A stretch of 64,000 nucleotides of DNA, taken from the NCBI GenBank assembly GCA_021785265.1, contig JAJYFY010000001.1, forward strand, positions 1-64,000. Reading direction: 5' to 3'. Position numbers and translations under genes: made by a program. Origin of the DNA: Pseudomonadota bacterium (lineage in GTDB: Bacteria; Pseudomonadota; Gammaproteobacteria; JAKAQQ01). Under the pieces are notes generated by a model. The model was not told the origin of the DNA and did not search any database. It saw only the letters and a list, made by a program, of their open reading frames with translations. The stretch's first letter is position 1; every line of letters starts with the position of its first letter. Positions 26,193-34,636 of the stretch are shown piece after piece.

Positions 26193-27184
26193 GGCCGGAG
26201 CCCCCACAACCATTCCAGTGCCGCCTGCTGTACCGGGACCCGGTTTTGTGCCTCGTCGAAAATGCGGCACCGGGGATTTTTCAGAACGGCCTGTGTCATC
26301 TCGACGTTGCGCCGGACCGGAAGGCAATGGAGCAGGATCGAGTCGGGTGCGGTCAGTTCCAGCCAGTCGGTATCGACCCTCCAGTCGGGATGCTGGTCAC
26401 GAACCGGGCGACTCGCCGGGAAGCCAGCAGCTCCCCATGACTTCACACAAAATGCGGCCTGCCCGTCCACCTCCCTCCGGGGATCATGAATAAGGGTCAC
26501 GTCCCCCCCACTCCGCCGGGCCCAGTCACGGGCCTGGTTCACAACCGGCTGTGGCAGTTCAAAACCCTCGGGTGCGGCAACCGTCACCCGGCAACCCAGG
26601 GCGGCCGCCGTCAAGAGAAAAGAATGAGGCACCGCCTTGGGCAAGGGTTTGATGTGCGGTGCCCAGCGCAGCATGACCGGCAACCCCTGGGGCGATCCCT
26701 GCGTCTCAATCACAGTCATGAGATCAGCCAATCCCTGTGCCGGATGTTCGGCGGCCGACTCCATCGAGATCACCGGGACCGGGGAATGGTCGCGGCAGGC
26801 AGAAAGCAGTGGATCCTCGAGATCAGCTACGTCCGACTCTAACGTGGCGAAAGAACGAACCGCGAGTGCATCTCCATAGCGTCCGAGTACGCCGATCGCC
26901 TCCTCGAGATGTTCGACCCGATCCCCATCCATGATCGCGGACGGTCGGGTCTCGAGCGGCCAGATTCCGCCACCCGCCTCGACCACCACCGCCTCACCAC
27001 CGGCCCTGAGCATAGCCACCTGGAATGACACCCGGGTTCGGAGCGAGGGGGCCAGAAAAAAAAGAACGAGGATTTTCCCCGTAAAACGCGGAGGCGGACT
27101 ATTCCGCTTGATGGTCCGGGCTCGTTCGATCAAGGCACTGACAGCCCCGGGACCGAGATCGGAAAGCCGGATCAGATGTCTCAT
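26189..27184 (-). CDS. argF': N-acetylornithine-type carbamoyltransferase
   Basis: 331 residues. Family of transcarbamylases that act on N-acyl-ornithine (Xanthomonas AOTCase, Bacteroides SOTCase). Carbamoyl-phosphate motif SLRTR at 47-51; acyl-ornithine clade marks are WPLE (75-78), MDGDRVEHLEEA and a C-terminal HCLPVRRNVE. The HPCQ block of AOTCase reads HPAQ (147-150). Glu295 stands where Xanthomonas AOTCase has the carboxylated Lys302. Makes N-acetylcitrulline, so a deacetylase is needed; none is in the window. Acetyl versus succinyl preference is not settled by eye. ATGA overlap with argD. Confidence 0.88.
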   Translation of the reverse strand: MRHLIRLSDLGPGAVSALIERARTIKRNSPPPRFTGKILVLFFLAPSLRTRVSFQVAMLRAGGEAVVVEAGGGIWPLETRPSAIMDGDRVEHLEEAIGVLGRYGDALAVRSFATLESDVADLEDPLLSACRDHSPVPVISMESAAEHPAQGLADLMTVIETQGSPQGLPVMLRWAPHIKPLPKAVPHSFLLTAAALGCRVTVAAPEGFELPQPVVNQARDWARRSGGDVTLIHDPRREVDGQAAFCVKSWGAAGFPASRPVRDQHPDWRVDTDWLELTAPDSILLHCLPVRRNVEMTQAVLKNPRCRIFDEAQNRVPVQQAALEWLWGLRP

Positions 27185-28335
27185 CCGCTCTCTCCCAGGA
27201 CTTCCGAGAGGGCTTCGAGGAAAAAATCCACGGATTGTGGCCTCAGCGTGAGTGGCGGCAACAGTCTCGTGACGAGAGGATCACGGCTCGGACCGGTCAG
27301 AAACCCGCGCGAGAACAGTTGGTCACAAAGCCACCGCCCCGGCTTCGGACTCTGGATTCCCAGAAGAAACCCGCGTCCCAGCGCAGTGCATCCGGGCAGC
27401 CGGTTGATGGCCGTCACCAGTTTTTGACTGAGCGACTGGACCGAACTCAGGCAATCTTCCCGTTCCAGGACCTCGAATGTCGCCAGTAAGGCGGCCATGG
27501 CCACCGGCCCACCCCCGAAGGTACTACCGAGATCGTGAGGTTTCAGTGCCGAGGCGATGTCGGCGGTCACGGTCGTCGCCGCCACCGGAATGCCGGAAGC
27601 CAAACCCTTGGCCAAAGTCACCATGTCCGGTTCCAGTTCAGGCCGGCTGGCATAGAACCAGGTTCCGGTTCTGCCGAGCCCGGTCTGGATCTCGTCAAAA
27701 ATGACGAGACACCCCGCCGCATGGGCACGGCGGATGAGTTCCCCGAGCCAGGCATCGGGTGCGACGCGGACGCCCCCCATCGACTGGATCGGTTCCAGAA
27801 TCACCGCCGCGGCCTCGTGGAAATCCACGCCATCCAGAGCGGTGGGATCGGCGAATGGCAGCCAATCGATGGGGGGTGCAAAACGGGCAAAGGGGGCATT
27901 GAGCCGGGGGTCATCGGTGACCGAGAGTGTGAGTGCGGTCCGACCGTGGAAGGAACCACGAAAAGCGATGAGACGCTCCCTTCCGGTCAGCTGGAGTGCG
28001 ATCTTGAGCGCATTCTCATTGGCCTCTGCCCCGGAGTTACAGAAGAACATCCGGCTGAGACGGGCGGGGAGGTGCGCGGCCAGTGTTGCTGCGGCCCGTT
28101 CCCGAACGTTCAATCGGGTGGAGGTTGAATAGAAAATGAGTTTCCGCATCTCCCGGTTGATGGCTTTCCGTACCCGCGGATGAGCATGGCCCGTGAGGGC
28201 AACGGCATGTCCACCGTAAAAGTCGTAGAACATACGTCCCCCAGGATCCCAAACTCGGTCATTGCGTCCTCGGACGATCTCGATCGGCCAGATGGGACCC
28301 TGTCCCAAAAGGTGCGGGGATAAATCGGAAGACAT
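27181..28335 (-). CDS. argD: Acetylornithine aminotransferase ArgD
   Basis: 384 residues, class III PLP aminotransferase. Converts N-acetylglutamate semialdehyde to N-acetylornithine with glutamate. YDFYGGHAVALTGHAHPRV, CNSGAEANENALK, the PLP-contacting IFDEIQTGLGRTG and Schiff-base Lys in VTLAKGLASGIP are all present. First gene of the leftward arginine operon, with its ATG at 28335 facing argR. No ribosome site precedes it; the upstream bases are almost pure A/T, so a leaderless or very short-leader message is likely. Confidence 0.95.
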   Translation of the reverse strand: MSSDLSPHLLGQGPIWPIEIVRGRNDRVWDPGGRMFYDFYGGHAVALTGHAHPRVRKAINREMRKLIFYSTSTRLNVRERAAATLAAHLPARLSRMFFCNSGAEANENALKIALQLTGRERLIAFRGSFHGRTALTLSVTDDPRLNAPFARFAPPIDWLPFADPTALDGVDFHEAAAVILEPIQSMGGVRVAPDAWLGELIRRAHAAGCLVIFDEIQTGLGRTGTWFYASRPELEPDMVTLAKGLASGIPVAATTVTADIASALKPHDLGSTFGGGPVAMAALLATFEVLEREDCLSSVQSLSQKLVTAINRLPGCTALGRGFLLGIQSPKPGRWLCDQLFSRGFLTGPSRDPLVTRLLPPLTLRPQSVDFFLEALSEVLGESG

Positions 28336-28461
28336 AATTTTATTTGCATAATTATGGATATAACTAATATTATATTCAATAAAAATCGCATGTCAATATC
28401 TTTTTACTTAACTATATTCGTATCTTTTGCATTGATTATTCATTTGATATACAATTCATTC
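28336..28461. promoter_or_regulatory. AT-rich divergent argD/argR promoter-operator region with ARG-box-like sites
   Basis: 126 bp, strikingly A/T-rich beside coding DNA of well over 60% GC. An 18-mer at 28443-28460 fits the ARG box pattern (TGA half, then ATTCA half) and abuts the argR ATG; a TTGAAT half-site on the minus strand lies at 28374-28379. TATACA at 28448-28453 could be the argR -10, placing transcription start at or next to the ATG. Such sites predict ArgR autoregulation and arginine repression of the operon. Confidence 0.65.
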
Positions 28462-28884
28462 ATGACAACCGAAAATACAGACGACCTCCTGCTGGCCCTG
28501 GTCATGGAAGAGACGATCACCGACCAGGAAACCATGCGGGCCCGGCTACGGGAACGCGGAGTGAGCCTGACTCAGCCGACGCTCTCACGTCGGCTGGCCC
28601 GGCTTTCCATCCGTAAGGTTCACGGCCGCTATGCCCACTATGAACCGCTGCGCAATACCAACCCGCTCTATTTCGAGGTTGAGCTCTCTCCGCCCAACCT
28701 CCTCGTGATCCGGACAGCACCGGGATTTGCCCAAGCCCTGGGGCTCAAAATCGACCAGCTCAAGCTGGAGGGTGTTGCCGGCTCTCTGGCTGGCGACGAC
28801 ACTGTATTTGTTGCAGTCGGCCGTCCGCAGATCCTGGAAGAAACCCGGGCACGCCTCGAATCATTCCTCGGAAAGCCGGCTTGA
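28462..28884 (+). CDS. argR: Arginine repressor ArgR
   Basis: 140 residues from ATG at 28462, chosen because the winged-helix domain begins a few residues later; upstream in-frame codons translate the AT-rich operator. N-terminal winged helix with SLTQPTLSRRLARL as the recognition helix; C-terminal oligomerisation/arginine-binding domain with GDDTVFVAV, where the Asp pair contacts arginine in the family. No ribosome site, so probably leaderless. Diverges from the arg operon it is expected to repress. Confidence 0.93.
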   Translation: MTTENTDDLLLALVMEETITDQETMRARLRERGVSLTQPTLSRRLARLSIRKVHGRYAHYEPLRNTNPLYFEVELSPPNLLVIRTAPGFAQALGLKIDQLKLEGVAGSLAGDDTVFVAVGRPQILEETRARLESFLGKPA

Positions 28885-28969
28885 ACCGCAATCCCCAGGG
28901 ATCCCGGACCGATCCCCGGAAACCTGGTCTTTCGTGTTCCCGACCCGATTCGGAAGAAAGCATGTGCCG

Positions 28970-29482
28970 ATGAAGAATCCCATCCGACAAGCTGCCCAAA
29001 AAGTCCGGGAACTCTTGGTGCAGGGCCTGACTCCGGAGAGAATCACCCTGACCGTGGTCTCTGGCGCCTTCCTGGGAATCAATCCGGCCATCGGATCCAC
29101 CACACTCCTTTGCACGCTGATCGCCCTCGGTCTCGGACTCAACCTGCCCCTGATTCAGATCACGAACTATGCGGTCTACCCGCTCGAAATCCTCTTTCTC
29201 GTGCCCTTCATCGAATTGGGACATTGGATCGTGAGCGGACGCCCACTCACCCTGACCCGCGCCGAGATCCTGTCCCGTTTTCAAATCGGGTGGATCCCGG
29301 CCCTGGAACAGCTCTGGACCTACCTCCTGCAAGGCCTCCTCGGATGGGTCCTGGTCAGCCTGGCTCTGGCTCCCCCCTGCTACTGGGTTCTTTCCCGGTT
29401 GCTCAGACGGCTGCGATCCACACCCCGAGGGTCTGCGGAATCCTCCTCTGTGCTCACGGTTTCGAGGAAGCCAGATAAATGA
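28970..29482 (+). CDS. DUF2062 membrane protein
   Basis: About 170 residues. DUF2062 signature GAFLGINPAIGSTTLLCTLIALGLGLN, then hydrophobic helices spanning ~28-80 and ~112-148 and a charged tail. Inner-membrane protein of unknown role. The start may be GTG at 28964, which is seven bases from GGAAG, rather than ATG 28970. The 3' end overlaps the convergent pgeF gene by 29 bases. Confidence 0.78.
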   Translation: MKNPIRQAAQKVRELLVQGLTPERITLTVVSGAFLGINPAIGSTTLLCTLIALGLGLNLPLIQITNYAVYPLEILFLVPFIELGHWIVSGRPLTLTRAEILSRFQIGWIPALEQLWTYLLQGLLGWVLVSLALAPPCYWVLSRLLRRLRSTPRGSAESSSVLTVSRKPDK

Positions 29483-30248
29483 CGGATGCCATCCGGCCCG
29501 TCACGCTCTCGCGTCGATAAGAATAAAAAAGCTCAGGATACCGAAAGGTCCCCAACGGGCAGCGACCGATCCAACCGACACCCCGTTGTTCCAGACGCGA
29601 GTAGGCCAGGGCCGCAAGATCCACCTCGAAGTGCTCCGGACGACCCGCGGGCAGGAAAAACGCCTGGTCTGCCGGTGCCACAAACGCCGCCCGCACGGAA
29701 GGCCCGGTCTCATAACAGTCGCCCTCGATGCCTGGACCGATCCAGGCCACGAGCTCCGACGGATTGCACGCCATTGCCTCCAGGGTCGCCTCCAGCACAC
29801 CCTGCGCGAGGCCCCGCCAGCCGGCGTGCGCCACCGCCACACGGTCACCGTGCCGGTCCGCGAAAAAAACCGGTAGGCAATCTGCCGTGAGCACGACCAG
29901 GACCACTCCCGGAATGGCCGTCGTGGCCGCATCGGCGCACTCCGATGATGAAGGGGATCCAGCCGAGTTCCGGCAGTCGAGCACCCGGGTTCCATGGGCT
30001 TGTGCGAGCCACTCCGGCTCCGCGGGCAAATCCAGACTGGAAATCAGACGCTCCCGGTTCCGGAAGACCACACCCGGGTCATCACCCACATGGGTTGCGA
30101 GATTGAGCGAGGCATAGGGACCTGCACTCAACCCCCCCTGACGGGTGGTCACAAAGGCGCGCACCGTGGCCGGTACCGGCCAGACCGGTTCAATGCAAAG
30201 CAGGGACCGCGACGTACTCCACCGGTAATCCGTCCCGACACCCGTCAT
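29454..30248 (-). CDS. pgeF: Peptidoglycan editing factor PgeF (YfiH, multicopper-like laccase fold)
   Basis: 264 residues. Cytoplasmic hydrolase thought to remove wrongly incorporated L-Ser at the second peptide position in peptidoglycan precursors; older annotation is laccase-domain protein. Metal/active-site motifs are QAHGTRVLD, LTADCLPVFFAD and VAHAGWRGLAQG. ATG at 30248 has GAAGG seven bases upstream. Lies 39 bases after rluD in the same direction, the usual rluD-pgeF pair. Confidence 0.92.
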   Translation of the reverse strand: MTGVGTDYRWSTSRSLLCIEPVWPVPATVRAFVTTRQGGLSAGPYASLNLATHVGDDPGVVFRNRERLISSLDLPAEPEWLAQAHGTRVLDCRNSAGSPSSSECADAATTAIPGVVLVVLTADCLPVFFADRHGDRVAVAHAGWRGLAQGVLEATLEAMACNPSELVAWIGPGIEGDCYETGPSVRAAFVAPADQAFFLPAGRPEHFEVDLAALAYSRLEQRGVGWIGRCPLGTFRYPELFYSYRRESVTGRMASVIYLASSKP

Positions 30249-30287
30249 GGGGCACCTTCCCCCTCGAAACGCGGTTCGGGGGAAACA

Positions 30288-31313
30288 CTATCCATGACGC
30301 ATGCGGGCTTCTGACGCCCGGATCAGCCGGAGTAATCCGTCGAGATCCTGCGGGAGAGGAGCCTCCCACTCGCAGGGCTGATGCGTCCGCGGGTGCATCA
30401 AAGCCAGGGAATAGGCATGCAGCGCCTGGCGTGGGAAGGCTCGGACCGCCTCCCGCACTTCGGCACACATCCCACGTGCGCTACGCGAGCGCCCCCCGTA
30501 GAGCGGATCGCCAACCACGGGATATCCGACATGGGCGAGATGAACCCGGATCTGGTGAGTGCGTCCGGTTCCCAGGGACGCTTCGATCAGGCAGGCCCCC
30601 GTGAATCGCTCCCGAATCCGGAAGGTGGTATCCGCAGGTTTCCCGGAGAGCACGACGGCCCGCCGCTGCCGGTTGCGTCGGTCGCGTCCCAACGGGGCCT
30701 CGATTTTCTGCCCTGCTGTCGGTTCTCCCAAAACCAGCGCCCAATAAATCCGGCGCACGTCCCGCGCGGCGATGGCCCGGGTCAGTTGAGCGTGTGCGGA
30801 TTCATTACGGGCGATCACGAGGAGACCTGTCGTGTCCTTGTCCAGGCGATGCACGAGCCCTCCCCGCGGAATCCGTCCAAGCTCCGGGTACCGGCACAAG
30901 AGTCCGTTGAGCAGAGTCCCTACGTGATGGCCGGCTCCGGGATGCACCACCAGTCCCGCGGGCTTGTCCACCACGATGAGATCGGCATCTTCCCAAACCA
31001 CGGTTAACCCCATGGGTTCCGGTCTGGCCGGGGAAGCGAAGGAAGGTTCGTCGAAATCGATTTCCAGGCTCTCGTTGGCCTTCACCCGGCGACTGGGGAG
31101 AGCCGCGAGGCCCGACAGCCGGACCCGTCCCTCACGAACCAGTTCTGCAAGGCGGCTACGCGAAAACCCGGGATAAAGTTCGACCAGGGCCTGATCCAGC
31201 CGGCGGCCGGCGCAGGACTCCGGGATCCGGAGGGACCGGGGCTGAGTTTCCGGGAGACCACTCTTCCGCGCTATACTTTCTCCTTTCCCGTGCCTGGATT
31301 CCTCACCGTCCAT
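30288..31313 (-). CDS. rluD: 23S rRNA pseudouridine synthase RluD
   Basis: 341 residues. Forms pseudouridines in helix 69 of 23S rRNA. N-terminal S4 domain (GRRLDQALVELYPGFSRSRL), then the RluA-type catalytic domain with Asp in GGLVHRLDKDTTGLLV, plus GTGRTHQIRVHLAH. The ATG at 31313 forms a CATG with the bamD ATG on the other strand; there is no internal ATG/GTG/TTG before the S4 domain, so this start, or one inside bamD, must be used. The ~18 residues before the S4 domain are longer than in E. coli. Confidence 0.93.
   Translation of the reverse strand: MDGEESRHGKGESIARKSGLPETQPRSLRIPESCAGRRLDQALVELYPGFSRSRLAELVREGRVRLSGLAALPSRRVKANESLEIDFDEPSFASPARPEPMGLTVVWEDADLIVVDKPAGLVVHPGAGHHVGTLLNGLLCRYPELGRIPRGGLVHRLDKDTTGLLVIARNESAHAQLTRAIAARDVRRIYWALVLGEPTAGQKIEAPLGRDRRNRQRRAVVLSGKPADTTFRIRERFTGACLIEASLGTGRTHQIRVHLAHVGYPVVGDPLYGGRSRSARGMCAEVREAVRAFPRQALHAYSLALMHPRTHQPCEWEAPLPQDLDGLLRLIRASEARMRHG
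31272..31277 (+). promoter_or_regulatory. Candidate -10 element of bamD
   Basis: TATACT with predicted start near 31284, giving a ~28-base leader that lacks any purine-rich ribosome site. It lies inside the rluD N-terminal coding sequence. The nearest -35-like TTTCCG is 19 bases upstream. Confidence 0.35.
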
Positions 31314-32064
31314 GAGTCACCGCCGTTCTCGCTTTGCCACTCTCCCGGTTCTCGCGACCCTGGTTCTGGCGGGTTGTGCGGGCACTCCCCAGCACCAGGC
31401 CCGTCCCAACGTCGCTTCTCTCTACAAACATGGACTCCACGCGCTGGAGGCGGCCAATTACAAAGCGGCCGAAGGCTATTTCCGCAGCCTGAAAGCCGAC
31501 TACCCGTTCAAGCGCTACGCCCGCGAAGCGGCCTTGTACCTCATCTACACGCACTTCATGGCCGGCCATAACCACGAGGCCGCAAATACGGCGCGTCGTT
31601 TCATCCAGGAACATCCCCGCAGTCCCGATGCCCCCTATGCCTACTTCATGGTCGCAGTTGCCGAATCCCAGATTCCCCTGAACTTCGTCGACCGGGTATT
31701 TGGGGTCAATCCGGCCAAACGAAACATCCGGAATCTGCGAGCTGCATTCGGTGACTACAAAAAACTCCTGGTTCACTTTCCCGCATCGCCCTATTCGCTG
31801 TACGGTCGCTTCGAGATGCACCGGATCCGCGACCGAATCGCGGAACACGACCTCTACATCGCGCACTTCCTCCTGGAGAAAGGCGCGTACGTCGCCTCCG
31901 CGAATCGCGCGGCCGAGATCGTCCGGAGGCTCGGGATGACCCCTTCGGTGCCCGCAGCACTCAAGATCCTGATCCGGGACTACCGGCATCTGGGTGAGCC
32001 GGCCCTGGCACTCCAAGCGCAAGCCCTTCGCGAGGCCATGCACAACACGCATTCAGGCTCCTGA
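31312..32064 (+). CDS. bamD: Outer-membrane assembly lipoprotein BamD
   Basis: 250 residues. Signal peptide with lipobox VLAGC, then TPR helices: YKHGLHALEAANYKAAEGYF, REAALYLIYTHFMAGHNHEAA, and APYAYFMVAVAE. Essential BAM-complex lipoprotein that with BamA inserts outer-membrane beta-barrels. Diverges from rluD with overlapping start codons, and its 3' end overlaps nadE by 12 bases. Confidence 0.93.
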   Translation: MSHRRSRFATLPVLATLVLAGCAGTPQHQARPNVASLYKHGLHALEAANYKAAEGYFRSLKADYPFKRYAREAALYLIYTHFMAGHNHEAANTARRFIQEHPRSPDAPYAYFMVAVAESQIPLNFVDRVFGVNPAKRNIRNLRAAFGDYKKLLVHFPASPYSLYGRFEMHRIRDRIAEHDLYIAHFLLEKGAYVASANRAAEIVRRLGMTPSVPAALKILIRDYRHLGEPALALQAQALREAMHNTHSGS

Positions 32065-33732
32065 GCCCGGATCCTCCGGCAGATCCTCACGGGTCTCCGC
32101 CGCGACATCAAACCCCGAGGTGACGGGGTAGCGACGCTCGATCCCGAAGGCACGGGACGTGATCTTGACCCCCAGTGCCGCCTGGCGCCGTTTGTACTCG
32201 TTCGCGGCCACGCGCCGCACCACTTCCCGGACGGTTGGGGAACTGCCCAGACGGCTGGCCATCTCAGCGAAGGGTCGTTCGGTCTCGATCAACGCTTCCA
32301 GGATCGGGTCCAGCTCCGCATAGGGTGGCAAGCTATCCCGGTCCCTCTGCCCTTCCCTCAACTCGGCTGTGGGCTCGCGTTCCAGAACCGCCCGGGGGAT
32401 CACCGGCGAGATTGCGTTCCGGTAGCGCGCCAGCTCGAAAACCAGGGTCTTCGGCACGTCGGCCAGCGGAGCAAATCCACCCGCCATGTCACCGTAGAGG
32501 GTCGTGTATCCCATGGCCATCTCACTCTTGTTGCCGGTTGCGAGAACGATCCGTCCGCTCGCATTTGACAGTGCCATGAGTAGCACGCCACGGATCCGTG
32601 CCTGCAGGTTCTCCCAAACGACCGTTGAGCTCGTGGGGATGCCGGACGGTTCAAGCCCCTTCCGGAACGCCTTGACGATGGGTTCAATCGGCAGTTCGAC
32701 GGTCTGGATCCCCAGGATCTCGGACTCTTCGAGTGCCCCTGTACGCGAAAGCGCCGACGTATGGCGGGACGGCAGGAGCACTCCCGTAACCGCCCCCGCC
32801 CCCAGCGCATCCACCGCGAGGGCTGCGGTGAGCGACGAGTCGATCCCGCCGGAGAGTCCGATGAGCACTCCCGTAATCCCGTTCTTACCCACATAATCGG
32901 CCACCGCCATCCGGAGAGCCGGGTACACCGACCCGGCCACCCCAGGGAGGGGTTCCGGATCCGGAGCCTCGAGCCGGATGGCTCCCGCCCGGTTCCGGAC
33001 CCTGACCGGCCATAGTGCAGTGGCACAAGCCGGTGCCCGGAAAACGACGTTGGAACTGGGGTTCAGGGCGAGCGAGATGCCGTCGAACACGATTTCATCC
33101 TGCCCACCAACGAGATTGGTGCAGACGAGCGGAATCCCGGTTTCCCGGACCCGGGAGGCGAATACCCCCTCGCGTTCGGCCGCCTTTCCGATGCAGAAGG
33201 GAGACGCACTGAGCCCAACCAGCAGATCCGCTCCCAGTGCCCGTCCTCCTGCCGCCGGTTCGGGGGCCCACAGATCCTCGCATACCAGCAACGCGATCCG
33301 CACGCCGTCATGGTTCCAGACCGCGGTTTCCGTGCCCGGCACAAAGTAGCGTTTCTCGTCAAAAACCCCGTAGTTCGGCAGACACTGCTTGAACGCGCGG
33401 GCCACCACCCGTCCTCCAGTGATGACCGATGCAGCGTTGAAAATCTGGGATCCGTCGTAATGCGGATGACCCACCACGATCGGCGGCCCCGACCAGGCGG
33501 CAGCGAGACGGGACAGGCCAGCCATCGCCTCGCGACGAAAGTCTGGCTGAAACAGGAGATCGCGTGGTGGATACCCACACAAGACCAGTTCCGGAAAAAC
33601 CGTGAGCCAAGCCTGGTGCTCCTTCTGGGCCCGACGGGCCGCATCCAGGATGGACTGGACGTTGCCCGCGATATCCCCCACGCAGGGATTGATCTGGGCC
33701 AGAACGATCGTCCCGGGCAGTTCGGCGTGCAT
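32053..33732 (-). CDS. nadE: Glutamine-dependent NAD+ synthase NadE
   Basis: 559 residues, two domains. Residues 1-~250 are a nitrilase-fold glutaminase with triad E48 (FPELVLCGYPP), Lys in FDEKRYFVPG and Cys in LLVCEDLW. Residues ~270-559 are the ATP pyrophosphatase synthase with PP-loop GLSGGIDSSLTA and GNKSEMAMGYTTLYGDMAGG. Amidates nicotinate adenine dinucleotide to NAD+. Lies 25 bases after sucD in the same direction, so probably expressed with sucCD. Confidence 0.95.
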   Translation of the reverse strand: MHAELPGTIVLAQINPCVGDIAGNVQSILDAARRAQKEHQAWLTVFPELVLCGYPPRDLLFQPDFRREAMAGLSRLAAAWSGPPIVVGHPHYDGSQIFNAASVITGGRVVARAFKQCLPNYGVFDEKRYFVPGTETAVWNHDGVRIALLVCEDLWAPEPAAGGRALGADLLVGLSASPFCIGKAAEREGVFASRVRETGIPLVCTNLVGGQDEIVFDGISLALNPSSNVVFRAPACATALWPVRVRNRAGAIRLEAPDPEPLPGVAGSVYPALRMAVADYVGKNGITGVLIGLSGGIDSSLTAALAVDALGAGAVTGVLLPSRHTSALSRTGALEESEILGIQTVELPIEPIVKAFRKGLEPSGIPTSSTVVWENLQARIRGVLLMALSNASGRIVLATGNKSEMAMGYTTLYGDMAGGFAPLADVPKTLVFELARYRNAISPVIPRAVLEREPTAELREGQRDRDSLPPYAELDPILEALIETERPFAEMASRLGSSPTVREVVRRVAANEYKRRQAALGVKITSRAFGIERRYPVTSGFDVAAETREDLPEDPGSGA

Positions 33733-33757
33733 GGTCCGTTGATCCGTCGGACGGAAC

Positions 33758-34636
33758 CTACCGTCGCTTCAGCCGATCATTCATCGCCTGTCCGATATCG
33801 GCTGGGGAATGGACCACCGTGACGAAAGCCTCCTCAAAGGCACGGTACTTCTCGGCGGCCGTTCCGGTCCCCCCTGAAATGATGGCACCCGCATGTCCCA
33901 TGCGCTTTCCGGGTGGGGCTGTGACCCCCGCAACGTAGGCGACGACCGGCTTAGTGACGTGGTCGCGGATATAGGCTGCCGCTTTTTCCTCGTCGTTCCC
34001 CCCGATCTCGCCCACGAGGACGATGCCCTCGGTTTCGGGATCCGCCTCGAACAGGGTCAGACAGTCGATGAATCCGATCCCGTGGATGGGATCCCCGCCG
34101 ATCCCGATGCAGGTCGACTGCCCCAGACCGATTTCGGTGGTCTGGTGGACGGCGACGTAGGTCAGGGTTCCGGAGCGGGAGACAATACCGATTCTCCCCC
34201 GGCGATGGATCGACCCCGGCATGATGCCCATCTTGCACCCATCCGGGGTAATAATGCCCGGACAGTTCGGTCCGATCAGGCGGGTTTCCGGCCGGTTTCG
34301 CAGCGCCGTCTTGACCCGCATCATGTCGAGCACGGGAATATGTTCCGTGATGCAGACAATGAGCCGGACTCCGGCATCTGCGGCTTCGAGGATGGCATCC
34401 GCCGCACCCGCCGCCGGCACAAAGATGAGACTGGCTTGTGCTTCAGTCTCTCTGACAGCCTCACGAACCGTGTCGAACACGGGCCGATCCAGATGACGGG
34501 TCCCGCCACGTCCGGGGGTCACCCCGCCCACCAGACAGGTCCCATACTGGATCGCCTGTTCACAATGAAAAGTCCCCTGGCGGCCGGTAAAACCCTGACA
34601 AATCACTCGCGTTTCGCGATCGACGAGCACGCTCAT
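33758..34636 (-). CDS. sucD: Succinyl-CoA synthetase alpha subunit SucD
   Basis: 292 residues. CoA-binding Rossmann domain ([11 protein letters not shown]), [10 protein letters not shown], and the phosphorylated active-site His in [14 protein letters not shown]. Pairs with SucC in the TCA-cycle step succinyl-CoA to succinate with NTP formation. ATG overlaps the sucC stop (ATGA). Confidence 0.96.
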   Translation of the reverse strand: MSVLVDRETRVICQGFTGRQGTFHCEQAIQYGTCLVGGVTPGRGGTRHLDRPVFDTVREAVRETEAQASLIFVPAAGAADAILEAADAGVRLIVCITEHIPVLDMMRVKTALRNRPETRLIGPNCPGIITPDGCKMGIMPGSIHRRGRIGIVSRSGTLTYVAVHQTTEIGLGQSTCIGIGGDPIHGIGFIDCLTLFEADPETEGIVLVGEIGGNDEEKAAAYIRDHVTKPVVAYVAGVTAPPGKRMGHAGAIISGGTGTAAEKYRAFEEAFVTVVHSPADIGQAMNDRLKRR

